64,000 nucleotides of DNA. Origin: Nonomuraea solani (GTDB taxonomy: Bacteria; Actinomycetota; Actinomycetes; Streptosporangiales; Streptosporangiaceae). The notes below the pieces were generated by a model. It was not told the origin of the DNA, made no database searches, and saw only the letters and a list, made by a program, of their open reading frames with translations. The position numbers and the translations under genes were made by a program. Positions 35,089 to 44,341 of this stretch are shown in pieces (positions within the stretch are counted from its first letter, which is position 1; each line of letters starts with the position of its first letter). The DNA lies in contig NZ_FNVT01000001.1 of assembly GCF_900108335.1 (NCBI RefSeq), positions 674,977-738,976 of the forward strand. Direction: 5' to 3'.

Positions 35089-38000
35089 ATGCGTGCGATC
35101 CGACGGTCCGTCCTTGTCCTGATCACCTCGGCCGCGCTGGTGGTGGTCCCCGCCGATCCGGTGACGGCCAGGGCGCCCGCGCCGGGCGGGCCGGGGGCTC
35201 CGTCACACTTCGGGCTCGCCCGCAAGGACTGCGTGGGCACGGCCACCGGGCGGACCTCGAAGGTCTGGTACACGGTGGCGGGCGGTGTCCTGTCCGACGT
35301 GTACGAGCCCACCATCGACAACACCAACGTCGAGACCATGCAGTTCGTCGTGACCGACGGCCGCAGCTTCACCGAACTGCAGGCCCGCGACACCACCTAC
35401 CAGGTGAGCACCGACCGCTCCGGCCTGACCTGCACGATCACCTCGGCGAGCAGGAGCGGCCGCTACCGCCTGACCACCACCTACGTCACCGACCCGGGCA
35501 GCGACGCCGTCGTCGTGCGCACCCGGCTCCAGCCCGCCGGCCTGCGACTGTACGTGCGGCTCGACGCGAGCGTGAACGGCAACGGCGGCGGCGGGCAGCC
35601 CAACGGCGGTGCCGACAGTGCGACCGTGGACGGGCCCACCGGCGCGCCGGTCATCTGGGACGAGAACACCGAGACCTCCGCCCCGGCCCGCGACTACGCC
35701 GTCCCCACCCACCTGGCGCTGCGGGCCGAGCGCCGGCTGCCGCAGGCGAGCGTCGGCTACGCCGGCACGCCGAGTGACGGCGTAGCCCAGCTCGACGCGG
35801 CCCGCGACCTGACCCCCTACACCGACGCCCCGTCCGGCAACGTGGTGGCCACCGCCCGGCTGCCGATCGACGCCAGGGGCGAGGTGACGTTCGCGCTCGG
35901 GTTCGGGCGCGGCAGGGCCGCCGCACTGCGCACCGCCGGCGAGGCCGCCACCCGCTCGTTCGACGGCACGCGAGCCCGGTACGAGGCGGGCTGGGCGGCC
36001 TACGACGCCACCCTGCGCCGCCCACCGAACGCGCAAGCCGACTTCTACCGGTTGTCCGCGAACGTGCTGAAGGCCAGCGAGGACAAGACGTTCCCGGGTG
36101 CGGTCGTGGCGTCCCTGGCCAGCCCATGGGGACAGGCGATCGGCGCCGGCGAGCTGCCCGGCGGCAAGCCCGTCTACTTCGGCTCCTACCGCGAGGTGTT
36201 CGCCCGCGACCTCTACGAGGCGTTCACCGGCTTCCTCGCCGCCGGTGACCTGGCGACCGCGCGGGCCACGGTGCGTTTCCTGCTGGAGCGCCAGCAACTG
36301 CCCGACGGCCGGCTGCCGCGCAACTCGCTGCTCAACGGCCAACTGGCGCCCGACTCGGGCGGTGACCAGCTCGACGAGACCGCGTACCCGCTGCTCATGG
36401 CCTACCAGGCGGGGCTGGCGGGCGACGCGGCGCTGTGGCCGCGCGTGCGGGCGGCGGCCGACTTCGTGCTCTCACGCGGGCCCGCGTTCGGCGTGGAGCG
36501 GTGGGAGGAGCAGTCGGGCCACTCGCCGTCCACGATCGCGGCCGAGATCGCCGGGCTGGTCGCGGCGGGGGAGATCGCCGCCCGGCAGGGCGACCAGGCC
36601 AGGGCCCGGCTCTACCGCGCCACGGCCGACCACTTCGCCCGCTCGATCAAGGCGTGGACGGTCACCACGACCGGCCCGTACGCCCCCCGCTACTTCCTGC
36701 GCCTGTCACGCACCGGCGACCCGAACGCCGCCGTGGAGTACAACCTGGGCAACGGCGGCCCCACCGAGGACCAGCGCCGCGTGGTGGACGCGGGCTTCCT
36801 GGAGCTCACCAGGCTCGGCATCCTGCCACCCGACGACCCCGACGTGCTGGCCAGTCTGCCCGTCGTGGACCGCGTGATCAGGCGGACGACTGCGAAGGGC
36901 GACGGCTGGTACCGCTACGGCTCCGGCACCCCGGGCACCGAGGACGGCTACGGCGACTGCCACGAGCCCGACCCCACCGCCTGCGCGCCGTCCGGCAAGC
37001 CCTGGCCCACCGGCAACAGCGGCTCCGGTCACCTCTGGCCGGTCCTGGCCGGCGAACGCGCCGAGCAGGCGCTCCAGACCCGCGACCCCGGCACGGCCGC
37101 CACGCTGCTGGGCACCATGCGCGCCATGGCGTCGGGCACCGGCCTCATCCCGGAGCAGTCGTGGGAGAACGCGGACCTGCCCGCGTCCCCGTACGGCACC
37201 GACCCGGCCACCGCCTCGATCGGCCTGCGCGACGGCGGCCCCGCCGGCTCGGCCTCCCCGCTGACCTGGGCGCAGGCCCAGGTCGTCAGGCTCATCCTGT
37301 CGCTGGGCGGCACCCGCCCCGTCGAACAGCCCGACGTCGTCAGGCGCCGCTACGCCACCATGCCGCAGGCCGCGCCGCTGACGGTCACCGCCCCGCCGGA
37401 CGCCACCGGCACGGAGGCCGCCGTCGAGGGCACCACCGTGCCGGGCGCCCGCGTGGACCTCGCCGCCACGCCCATCGACACCGGCGCGCCCACTCAGGTC
37501 GTCTCGGTACGCGCCGCCGCGAACGGCGCCTTCACGGCCCGGGCCCCGGTCTCGTTCGGGGAGATCGCGATCACCGTCACGGCCACCGCCCCCGACGGCC
37601 GCACCGGGTACGCGCGGCGCACGGTGATCGGCGACATCGGCGACGCCACGACCGTGCTCGACGTCACCGACCCGGCGGGCGACGACAACGGCCCCGGCAC
37701 GTACGCCTATCCGACGTCGGCCGACTTCCACGCCGGGGCGTTCGACCTGACCAGGTTCCAGGTGATCACGGACGCGAGCACCGTCTACCTGCGAGCCGAG
37801 GTACGCGACCTCACCGCCACCTTCGGCAACCAGATGGGCGCCCAACTGCTCGACGTCCACGTCCAGGACCCGGCCGTGGTCACCCGCTCGGCGGACCCGG
37901 CGTTTCCGCAGCGCAACTACCGCATCGCCGAGCCGGACGCCTGGACGCAGCGGCTGGAGGCGCAGGGCTTCGCCGCCCCGGTCTGGGTGACGGCCGCGGG

Positions 38001-38346
38001 CGAAGCGCGGGCCGGGGCCGCCGTCCGCGCGTCCGGCACCACGAGGACGATCACGATCGCCCTGCCCAGGGCCGTCTTCGGCACGCCGGGCCCCGGCTGG
38101 CGCTTCGCCGTGGTGCTCACCGGCCAGGACGGCTTCAGCGCCGACCAGGCCCGGGGCTTCGCCGCCACGCCGCAGCCGTTCCAGTTCGGCCTCTGCGCCG
38201 CCGGCGGCACGGCCCCGCTGTGCGCCGCCGACCCGGGCACGGTGCCCAAGGCCGTCGACATCCTCGTGCCCGCCGGCGGCTCCCAGGCCGACGTGCTCAA
38301 CCCCCTTCTGGGCCCGGTCACGGTCCCGGCCGTGCCGGTCCCGTAA
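35089..38346 (+). CDS. Secreted GH15 glucodextranase/glucoamylase-type enzyme
   Basis: This 1085-residue exoenzyme starts at 35089 behind GGGAGG. A signal peptide (about 1-28) is followed by a glucodextranase N-terminal beta domain (about 38-300), a GH15 (alpha/alpha)6 catalytic domain (about 315-760), an immunoglobulin-like linker (about 775-850) and a C-terminal glucodextranase-like/DOMON domain (about 855-1085). In the catalytic part, RQQLPDGRLPRNSLL-type and DQLDETAYPLLMAYQ segments match the family, and the C-terminal catalytic Glu is likely in GLIPEQSWEN. It releases glucose from alpha-glucans, either dextran-type alpha-1,6 or starch. A -35-like TTGACA lies at 35027-35032. It stands as a single gene. 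Confidence 0.88.
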   Translation: MRAIRRSVLVLITSAALVVVPADPVTARAPAPGGPGAPSHFGLARKDCVGTATGRTSKVWYTVAGGVLSDVYEPTIDNTNVETMQFVVTDGRSFTELQARDTTYQVSTDRSGLTCTITSASRSGRYRLTTTYVTDPGSDAVVVRTRLQPAGLRLYVRLDASVNGNGGGGQPNGGADSATVDGPTGAPVIWDENTETSAPARDYAVPTHLALRAERRLPQASVGYAGTPSDGVAQLDAARDLTPYTDAPSGNVVATARLPIDARGEVTFALGFGRGRAAALRTAGEAATRSFDGTRARYEAGWAAYDATLRRPPNAQADFYRLSANVLKASEDKTFPGAVVASLASPWGQAIGAGELPGGKPVYFGSYREVFARDLYEAFTGFLAAGDLATARATVRFLLERQQLPDGRLPRNSLLNGQLAPDSGGDQLDETAYPLLMAYQAGLAGDAALWPRVRAAADFVLSRGPAFGVERWEEQSGHSPSTIAAEIAGLVAAGEIAARQGDQARARLYRATADHFARSIKAWTVTTTGPYAPRYFLRLSRTGDPNAAVEYNLGNGGPTEDQRRVVDAGFLELTRLGILPPDDPDVLASLPVVDRVIRRTTAKGDGWYRYGSGTPGTEDGYGDCHEPDPTACAPSGKPWPTGNSGSGHLWPVLAGERAEQALQTRDPGTAATLLGTMRAMASGTGLIPEQSWENADLPASPYGTDPATASIGLRDGGPAGSASPLTWAQAQVVRLILSLGGTRPVEQPDVVRRRYATMPQAAPLTVTAPPDATGTEAAVEGTTVPGARVDLAATPIDTGAPTQVVSVRAAANGAFTARAPVSFGEIAITVTATAPDGRTGYARRTVIGDIGDATTVLDVTDPAGDDNGPGTYAYPTSADFHAGAFDLTRFQVITDASTVYLRAEVRDLTATFGNQMGAQLLDVHVQDPAVVTRSADPAFPQRNYRIAEPDAWTQRLEAQGFAAPVWVTAAGEARAGAAVRASGTTRTITIALPRAVFGTPGPGWRFAVVLTGQDGFSADQARGFAATPQPFQFGLCAAGGTAPLCAADPGTVPKAVDILVPAGGSQADVLNPLLGPVTVPAVPVP

Positions 38347-38358
38347 GAACTGATGAAT

Positions 38359-39021
38359 TCAGGCGAAGCGCTCCACCGTGACCGGGATCAGGCCCTGGTC
38401 ACGGATCGCCTGCCGATGGTGATGCAGCAGCGCCCCGAGCGCCGGGGCCGGGCCGGAGCCGAGCTTGGTGGCGGTCACGTCCACGCACCAGGCGATGCCC
38501 TGGCCGATCCGGCGCAGCTCCCAGGTGAAGCCGTGCCCGCCGGCGTCGACCGAGGCCGTGCCCACCACGCGCGGGTCGCCGGTGGGTTCGAGCTGCAGGG
38601 CCGTGCGCGCGTTCGCCAGCCCGTCGTCGCCGAGCTCTCCGGCGAACAGGATCCGGTAGCGGCGCGGCCGGGTGCCGGAGCCCCCGGATCCCAGGTTGAG
38701 GGGGGCCGAGGTGGGCAGGGTGCGGCGCTCCTGGAAGAGCGTGCGCAGCCCGGCCTCCTCGGGCAGCTCGCCGCCGCCGAGCAGGGCGAAGGCGTCGCTC
38801 GCCTCCTGCCTGCTCACCGGCGTCACCCGGTCGCGCAGCGCCCGGTCGGCCCGGATGGCCCTGCTCAGTTCCGCGGAGGCTGACCAGGCACCGGTGTCCG
38901 GTCTCCACTCGGCACCGTCGATGCCGGCCGCCGTGTAGTCGTCGCAGAGGACGAACTCCTCCACCAGCAGGCCCGCCGGTGACCGTTCGCCCGCCTTCCC
39001 GGCTATCAGGTAGTAGTCCAC
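38359..39021 (-). CDS. Uncharacterised cytoplasmic protein
   Basis: This 220-residue protein starts at GTG 39021 (VDYYLIAGKAGERSPAGLLV). I do not recognise a family. It has no signal peptide or membrane segment. The N-terminal half is acidic and helical (EEFVLCDDYTAAGIDGAEWR). The C-terminal half has beta-like stretches (RYRILFAGELGDDGLANA; HGFTWELRRIGQGIAWCVDV). It is convergent with the GH15 gene 12 bases away and divergent from the L,D-transpeptidase. The ribosome binding site is weak, so the start is uncertain. Confidence 0.6.
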   Translation of the reverse strand: MDYYLIAGKAGERSPAGLLVEEFVLCDDYTAAGIDGAEWRPDTGAWSASAELSRAIRADRALRDRVTPVSRQEASDAFALLGGGELPEEAGLRTLFQERRTLPTSAPLNLGSGGSGTRPRRYRILFAGELGDDGLANARTALQLEPTGDPRVVGTASVDAGGHGFTWELRRIGQGIAWCVDVTATKLGSGPAPALGALLHHHRQAIRDQGLIPVTVERFA

Positions 39022-39166
39022 GGGCCAAGATTGTCGGCACCGGAGAGCCGGATCAAGCTCATCCGCTCGCGTCGGCGGGCCCGCCGATCGACTCTGCCCG
39101 CATGGGGCCGCCCATAGCGGGCAGAAGTCCACCTGATCCCCTCTATGTCAGGCACGGGAGGCATCG

Positions 39167-40345
39167 ATGATGCGGAACGGCCGGACCAGCACCATCATCA
39201 CCGGCACTCTCACGGCGGCGCTCCTGGTCACCGCCGGATGCACCAACAGCACTCCGTCCGCGCCACGGGAACAGGCCCCGGTGGCGAAGCTGGCGATCAC
39301 GCCCGCCGACGGCACCAAGAAGGTCGCCCCGGACACCGGCATCAGTGTCAAGGCCACCGCCGGCCAGGTCACGAAGGTCACCGTGGCCGACGCCAAGGGC
39401 CGCGCGGTGAAGGGCGCCGTGGGCTCCGACGGGACCTGGCGTCCCCAGTGGCCGTTGAGGCCGGCGACGGCGTACACGGTGGACGTACGGGCGACCGGCA
39501 CCGACGGCAAGCCGGTCACGGGCCGGGCCACGTTCACCACGCTCAAACCGAAACGCGCGCTGGAGAGCGGCATGTCGCCGCTCGATGGTGAGAAGGTCGG
39601 CGTCGGGATGCCCGTGCAGCTCCTGCTGTCGCAGCCGGTGACGGCCCGGCGGGACCGGGCCGCGATCGAGCGCTCGCTGGTCGTGCGGATGTCCAAGCCC
39701 GTCGAGGGCGCGTGGAGCTGGGTGAGCGACCGTGAGGTGCAGTTCAGGCCGCGTGAATACTGGCCGGCCGGGCAGAAGGTCACGGTCGTGGCCCATTTGG
39801 CGGGCGTACGAGCCGGGCAAGGGTTGTGGGGCACCAAGGACCGCAGCCTGAGCTTCACCGTCGGCGACGAGCACATCACCAAGGTGAGCGCCGGCGCGCA
39901 CCGCGCGGTCGTGCGGGAGAACGGCGAGGTCGTCAAGAACATCCCGGTCAGCCTGGGCCGGCCGGGCGACGACAGCTACTCGGGCGTCATGATCGCCCAG
40001 GAGAAGGCGGCGGACATCGTCATGGACTCGGCCACGATCGGCGAGCCCGGCGAATACCGCATCCGTACGAAATGGAACGTCCGGATGACCTACAGCGGCA
40101 CCTTCTTCCACGCCGCCCCCTGGTCGACCGGCGCGCAGGGCAGCCGCAACGTCAGCCACGGCTGCGTGAACGTCAGCCCGGACAACGCCCGCTGGTTCTA
40201 CGACTTCACCCAGCGCGGCGACATCATCGAGGTCACCGGCACCTCCAGGAAGCTGCGGTTCGGGAACGGGCCGACGCCGTGGGCGAAGTCGTGGGAGGAC
40301 TGGCTGGCGGGCAGCGCGCTGGGCGAACCGATCACCGGGCAGTGA
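39167..40345 (+). CDS. L,D-transpeptidase lipoprotein (YkuD domain)
   Basis: This 392-residue peptidoglycan cross-linking enzyme starts at 39167 behind GGGAGG. A lipoprotein signal ends at LLVTAGC (Cys about 25). Two immunoglobulin-like domains (about 40-225; TPADGTKKVAPDTGISVKAT, then SPLDGEKVGVGMPVQLLLSQ) follow, and then the YkuD catalytic domain (about 230-370), with the active-site Cys in SRNVSHGCVNVSP. It forms 3-3 cross-links using tetrapeptide donors and is insensitive to most penicillins. Mycobacterial LdtMt2 has the same domain order. Tandem ATGs at 39167 and 39170 are equivalent starts. Confidence 0.94.
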   Translation: MMRNGRTSTIITGTLTAALLVTAGCTNSTPSAPREQAPVAKLAITPADGTKKVAPDTGISVKATAGQVTKVTVADAKGRAVKGAVGSDGTWRPQWPLRPATAYTVDVRATGTDGKPVTGRATFTTLKPKRALESGMSPLDGEKVGVGMPVQLLLSQPVTARRDRAAIERSLVVRMSKPVEGAWSWVSDREVQFRPREYWPAGQKVTVVAHLAGVRAGQGLWGTKDRSLSFTVGDEHITKVSAGAHRAVVRENGEVVKNIPVSLGRPGDDSYSGVMIAQEKAADIVMDSATIGEPGEYRIRTKWNVRMTYSGTFFHAAPWSTGAQGSRNVSHGCVNVSPDNARWFYDFTQRGDIIEVTGTSRKLRFGNGPTPWAKSWEDWLAGSALGEPITGQ

Positions 40346-40404
40346 CTTCCGGGCGCAGACTGGGAGGATGACATCGCCGTCCAAGGAAGGCGCCGTGGTG
40401 TCGC

Positions 40405-40509
40405 GTGCCCGCTGACGGAAGGGGACGGAGGCTGGCCGGTCTCCCCGCCGTGGCCCTGTGGCTGCTGATCTGGTTGCTGAACGTCTACGAGTTCTTAGTG
40501 GCCTTCTGA
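40405..40509 (+). CDS. Possible 34-residue membrane peptide
   Basis: GTG 40405 opens a frame reading VPADGRGRRLAGLPAVALWL and continuing with a hydrophobic stretch to LVAF, ending at TGA 40507-40509. A basic start and one membrane helix of about 20 residues are visible. GGAAGG-like purines lie upstream at 40384. The last 15 bases overlap the response-regulator 3' end on the other strand, and it contains a TTA codon. It may be a real small membrane protein or a remnant. Confidence 0.25.
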   Translation: MPADGRGRRLAGLPAVALWLLIWLLNVYEFLVAF

Positions 40510-41166
40510 AGCCCCCGGGACGACCAGGCCGGACTCGTAGGCGAAGACCACCAGTTGCGCCCGGTCGCGCACCCCCAGCTTGGTCATGGATCGGCTCACG
40601 TGGGTCTTGGCGGTGGCGCCGCTGATCACCAGGTGGGCGGCGATCTCGTCGTTGGACATGCCCCGGGCGACCAGGGAGACGATCTCGCGCTCGCGCTCGG
40701 TCAGCCGGTCGGCGCCGGGGGCGGGCACGGGGCGCGGCGGGGTGCTGACGTACTCCTCGATCAGGCGGCGCGTCACCGACGGGGACAGCAGCGCGTCGCC
40801 GCGGGCGGCCACCCTGACCGACTGCAGCAGGTCGCCGGGCTCGATGTCCTTGAGCAGGAAACCGCTGGCCCCGGCCCTGAGCGCGGCGAAGACGTACTCG
40901 TCGAGGGCGTAGTTGGTGAGGATCACCACGCGGACGGTGTTCAGGGCGGGGTCGGCGCCGATCCGCCGGGTGGCCTGGATGCCGTCGAGCAGGGGCATCC
41001 GCACGTCGAGCAGCGCCACGTCCGGCAGCAGCCGGCCGGCCAGCTCCACGGCCTGCGCGCCGTCGGCGGCCTCGCCGACCACGGTGATGTCGCCGGTGAG
41101 CTCCAGCAGGGCCTTGAAACCGGCCCTGATCAGCGGCTGGTCATCCGCCAGCAGCACCCTGATCAT
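40495..41166 (-). CDS. NarL/FixJ-type response regulator
   Basis: This 223-residue regulator has a receiver domain (about 1-120; LLADDQPLIRAG, phosphoacceptor Asp in VALLDVRMPLLDG at about 54, Lys in FLLKDI) and a C-terminal LuxR-type helix-turn-helix (about 155-215; LTEREREIVSLVARGMSNDE, IAAHLVISGATAKTHVSRSM). Its ATG overlaps the stop of the kinase gene (ATGA), so kinase and regulator are made together. The repeated CCCCCGGGCGTACG elements at 42321-42376, upstream of the kinase and of the divergent copper-oxidase operon, are possible binding sites. Confidence 0.95.
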   Translation of the reverse strand: MIRVLLADDQPLIRAGFKALLELTGDITVVGEAADGAQAVELAGRLLPDVALLDVRMPLLDGIQATRRIGADPALNTVRVVILTNYALDEYVFAALRAGASGFLLKDIEPGDLLQSVRVAARGDALLSPSVTRRLIEEYVSTPPRPVPAPGADRLTEREREIVSLVARGMSNDEIAAHLVISGATAKTHVSRSMTKLGVRDRAQLVVFAYESGLVVPGASEGH

Positions 41167-42320
41167 GGCACGGGCAGTTCGGCGCGGACGGCGAAGCCGC
41201 CGCCGTCGCGGGGGCCCGCGGTGAGGGTGCCGCCGATGGCGACCGCGCGCTCGCGCATCCCGATCAACCCCATTCCCGGCCCGGCCGTGCCCGGCTCGCC
41301 GTCGTTCTCCACCCGCAACACGAGCTTCGAGGGATCGTATTCGACGGCCAGCGTGACCGTCGCGGGGCCCGCGTGCCGCAGCACGTTGGTGAGCGCCTCC
41401 TGCGCGATCCGGTACGCGGCCCGGTCCACCGCCGGCGCCAGCGCGTACGGGTCCCCGGACACCGTGTGCGCCACCCGCAGCCCCGCCCCCTCGGCCCTGG
41501 ACACCAGGCGCGGCAGCCGGGACAGCCCCGCCTCGACGCCGTCGGGCTCGCCCTGGCGCAGCACGCCCAGCGTGGCCCGCAGTTCGCGCATCGCCTCGTG
41601 CCCCGACTCCTTGATCGCGGCCAGCGCCTCCCCGACCCGCTCTGGACGTCGTTCGAGCAGCTCCATGGCCAGCGCGACCTGCACGTTGACCACCGAGATG
41701 CTGTGCGTGAGCGAGTCGTGCAGCTCCTGCGCGATCCACAGCCGCTCCTCGCCCGCCCGGCGCAGCGCGGCCTCCTCACGGGTGCGCTCGGCCTCCTCGG
41801 CGCGCTGTTCCACCGCCCGCAGGTACGCCCGGCGCCCCCGCGCCACCTCGCCGACCACCACCATGGCCACCAGCCACCCGCTGAGCAGGGTCATCGCGTT
41901 GCCGGCGGCGGGATCCTCGGACGCCAGCGCCATGATCCCGTAGACGGCCACGGCCAGCCCCGACGCCAGCCAGATCGCCGCCCCGCGGCGGCCGATCGCG
42001 GCCAGCGTGTAGATGCAGGCCAGCACCGGCGCCGCCGCGAACACGCCCGGATAGTGCACCGCGTAGTAGACGAACCCGGCGACGGCGGCCACGATCCCGG
42101 CCGCCAGCGGGGCGGAGCGCCGGAAGGCGAGCGACAGCGCCGCGACCGTGATCAGCCCCAGCCCCGCCGGGTCGAGCGGCCGCTCGAAGGGGCCGGTCCA
42201 CGACAGGTTCGCGTACGTGCCGCCCACGATCGCCACCAGGGCGCCCGCCGCGACGAGCGCGTCCATTTTCCGGCTGTCCATCCTCACAAGGTAGGCGAAC
42301 CGGCTGAGACCGGTCGTCAT
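41163..42320 (-). CDS. Two-component sensor histidine kinase (HisKA_3)
   Basis: The protein is 385 residues from ATG 42320 (GGGGG just upstream; ATG 42281 is an alternative). About five membrane helices occupy residues 20-150 (DALVAAGALVAIVGGTYANL; GIVAAVAGFVYYAV; VLACIYTLAAIG). A coiled linker follows, then the dimerisation/phosphoacceptor domain with His in QELHDSLTHSISVVN and an HATPase_c domain (AYRIAQEALTNVLRHAG; VENDGEPGTAGPGMGLIGMR). There is no large extracellular sensor, so the signal is probably sensed in the membrane. It phosphorylates the NarL-type regulator encoded by the overlapping gene. Confidence 0.93.
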   Translation of the reverse strand: MTTGLSRFAYLVRMDSRKMDALVAAGALVAIVGGTYANLSWTGPFERPLDPAGLGLITVAALSLAFRRSAPLAAGIVAAVAGFVYYAVHYPGVFAAAPVLACIYTLAAIGRRGAAIWLASGLAVAVYGIMALASEDPAAGNAMTLLSGWLVAMVVVGEVARGRRAYLRAVEQRAEEAERTREEAALRRAGEERLWIAQELHDSLTHSISVVNVQVALAMELLERRPERVGEALAAIKESGHEAMRELRATLGVLRQGEPDGVEAGLSRLPRLVSRAEGAGLRVAHTVSGDPYALAPAVDRAAYRIAQEALTNVLRHAGPATVTLAVEYDPSKLVLRVENDGEPGTAGPGMGLIGMRERAVAIGGTLTAGPRDGGGFAVRAELPVP

Positions 42321-42376
42321 CCCCCGGGCGTACGTTTTCGGTGCTCAGCGGGCCGCGTACGCCCCCGGGCGTACGC
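42321..42376. promoter_or_regulatory. Repeated CGTACG elements in a divergent promoter region
   Basis: CCCCCGGGCGTACG occurs at 42321-42334 and again at 42362-42375, 41 bases (about four helical turns) apart. The second copy is part of an inverted repeat, GCGTACGCCC and GGGCGTACGC around a two-base centre (42355-42376). The elements lie between the kinase start and the copper-oxidase operon. Candidates for the binder are the adjacent NarL-type regulator or an unlinked repressor. Confidence 0.45.
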
Positions 42377-42433
42377 CGGGGTGCCCCTCCCGGACGGATG
42401 TGGCCGGGGCCGGACTTCACGAGCATCGTGGTC

Positions 42434-42817
42434 ATGAAGTCCTCCTCCTGGATCGTCTGGTCGCTGCGCGTGACGGCCACCGCGCACCTGGCCGGGGTGC
42501 TCGGCCAGGCCGCGCTGGCCGGGTTATTCGTCACCGGCGACGTCGACCTGCTGGCCTGGCACCGTGACAACGCCGGGGTCACCCACAGCATGCTGTACCT
42601 GCAACTGGTGGCGGCGATCCTGCTGTGGCGGCCGGGGCGGGGGCCGCTGTGGCCCGCGCTGGTGAGCCTGGGGCTCGTGGTGGTGGAGACGGTCCAGGTG
42701 GCGCTGGGCCAGTGGCGGGTGATCGAGCTGCACTTCCCGCTGGGCATGACGATCTTCGGTCTGTCGGCGGTGTTCACCGTGTGGACGTGGCGGGCCCTCC
42801 GCGCGGACGCGGCATGA
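42434..42817 (+). CDS. Small four-helix membrane protein next to a multicopper oxidase
   Basis: This 127-residue protein has about four membrane helices (LRVTATAHLAGVLGQAALAG; MLYLQLVAAILLW; LWPALVSLGLVVVETVQVAL; GMTIFGLSAVFTVWTW). Membrane His residues (TAHLAG, THSMLYLQ, ELHFPLG) recall cytochrome-b-like or copper-handling small membrane proteins, but I cannot name a family. A rare TTA codon occurs at 42524-42526. Its stop overlaps the multicopper-oxidase ATG (ATGA). The upstream ATG at 42398 is an alternative start; neither has a strong ribosome binding site. Confidence 0.7.
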   Translation: MKSSSWIVWSLRVTATAHLAGVLGQAALAGLFVTGDVDLLAWHRDNAGVTHSMLYLQLVAAILLWRPGRGPLWPALVSLGLVVVETVQVALGQWRVIELHFPLGMTIFGLSAVFTVWTWRALRADAA

Positions 42818-44250
42818 GGCGGCGGGCGTTCCTCGGCGCGCTGGCCGGGGCCGGGCTCGCGGTCGCGGGCTGCCGCGAGGTGGCCGGGCAGCTTTTGAGC
42901 AGCCGGTTGCCGCTGCCCCGGCTGTTCACGGTGCCGCTGCCGATCCCCGAGGTGGCCCGGCCCGTGCGCCCCGGGCGTTACGAGGTGACGCAGCGGGTGG
43001 CCAAGGCCGAGATCGTCCCGGGGACGCGTACCGAGGTCTGGGGTTACGGGGGGACCTTTCCCGGGCCGACGTTCGAGCTGCGGCGGGGGAGCGCCGCCAC
43101 GATCGCCGTACGGAACGAGCTGCCCGTGCCGACCTCCACGCACCTGCACGGCGGCGTCAACCCGCCGGACTCCGACGGCTACCCGACCGACCTCGTGGTC
43201 CCGCCCGGCCACCACGCGCACCACGGAGGGCACCCCGGCGAGGTGCTGCACCAGGGTGTGAAGGACTACCACTACCCGGTGGACCAGCGGGCGGCCACGC
43301 TCTGGTACCACGACCACCGGATGGACTTCACCGCGCCGCAGGTGTGGCGCGGGCTGGCGGGGTTCGCGCTGGTGCGGGACGCGGAGGAGGACGCGCTGCC
43401 GCTGCCCGGGGGCGAGCGGGAGCTGCCGCTGCTGATCTGCGACCGGGCCTTCGAGGAGGACGGCTCCTTCCGCTATCCGGCCGCGCACGACGGCGCCTAC
43501 ATGGAGGGCGTCGAGGGCGACGTGATCCTGGTCAACGGCGCGCCCTGGCCGGTGGCGGAGGTGAGCGCCACCCGCCACCGGCTGCGGCTGCTGAACGCCT
43601 CCAACGCCCGCAGGTACCGGCTCCGCCTGGCGCCCGGCGGCCGGTTCACCCAGATCGGCAGCGACTCCGGCCTGCTGGCCGCGCCCGTGGCGCACGAGGA
43701 GATCCCGATCTCGCCCGGCGAGCGGTACGACGTCGTCGTGGACTTCTCCGCCTACCCGGTCGGCAGCGCGGTCACCCTGGTCGATGCCCTGTCGGAGGGG
43801 CCCGTCATGCGGTTCGTGGTCGCCCGCCGGGCCGCCGACGACAGCGCCGTGCCCGCCCGGCTGTCCCGCCCGCCGGACCGGCCGCCCGCCGTGGCCACCC
43901 GGCGGTTCGACTTCCGCAGGACCGAGGACGTCTGGACGATCAACGGCCACCCCTACCGCCCCGGCGTCCCGCTGGCCAGGCCGCGCCTGGGCACCGCCGA
44001 GGTCTGGCGGCTGACCAGCGACTTCCACCATCCCGTGCACGTGCACCTGGCCCACTTCCAGGTGCTGGCCAGGAACGGCAAGCCGCCGGCCGCCACGGAC
44101 GCGGGCTGGAAGGACACCGTGGACGTGCGCCCGTACGAGGTCGTGGACGTGCTCGCCCGCTTCGACGGCCACCGCGGCCGCTACATGCTGCACTGCCACA
44201 ACCTCGAACACGAGGACATGGCGATGATGGCCGACTTCGAGGTCATCTAG
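42814..44250 (+). CDS. Multicopper oxidase, Tat-exported lipoprotein
   Basis: This 478-residue three-domain laccase-like oxidase has a signal with twin arginine and lipobox (MRRRAFLGALAGAGLAVAGC). All four copper ligand segments are present: HLHGG (about 110), WYHDHRMD (about 169), HPVHVHLAHFQVL (about 407) and HCHNLEHEDMAMM near the C-terminus, with an axial Met. A His-rich insert GHHAHHGGHPGEVLHQ (about 131-146) follows the first ligand pair and may collect copper. It oxidises Cu(I), Mn(II) or phenols with four-electron reduction of oxygen. It is coupled to the preceding membrane protein and divergent from a two-component system. Confidence 0.94.
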   Translation: MRRRAFLGALAGAGLAVAGCREVAGQLLSSRLPLPRLFTVPLPIPEVARPVRPGRYEVTQRVAKAEIVPGTRTEVWGYGGTFPGPTFELRRGSAATIAVRNELPVPTSTHLHGGVNPPDSDGYPTDLVVPPGHHAHHGGHPGEVLHQGVKDYHYPVDQRAATLWYHDHRMDFTAPQVWRGLAGFALVRDAEEDALPLPGGERELPLLICDRAFEEDGSFRYPAAHDGAYMEGVEGDVILVNGAPWPVAEVSATRHRLRLLNASNARRYRLRLAPGGRFTQIGSDSGLLAAPVAHEEIPISPGERYDVVVDFSAYPVGSAVTLVDALSEGPVMRFVVARRAADDSAVPARLSRPPDRPPAVATRRFDFRRTEDVWTINGHPYRPGVPLARPRLGTAEVWRLTSDFHHPVHVHLAHFQVLARNGKPPAATDAGWKDTVDVRPYEVVDVLARFDGHRGRYMLHCHNLEHEDMAMMADFEVI

Positions 44251-44341
44251 CCGGGGTAGGGCACAGAGCACTAACGTTGCCATAGGGGACGATTCATCGG
44301 ATGAAACGCCCCTTATCGGGATGATGGAGCTAGGAGCAGGC

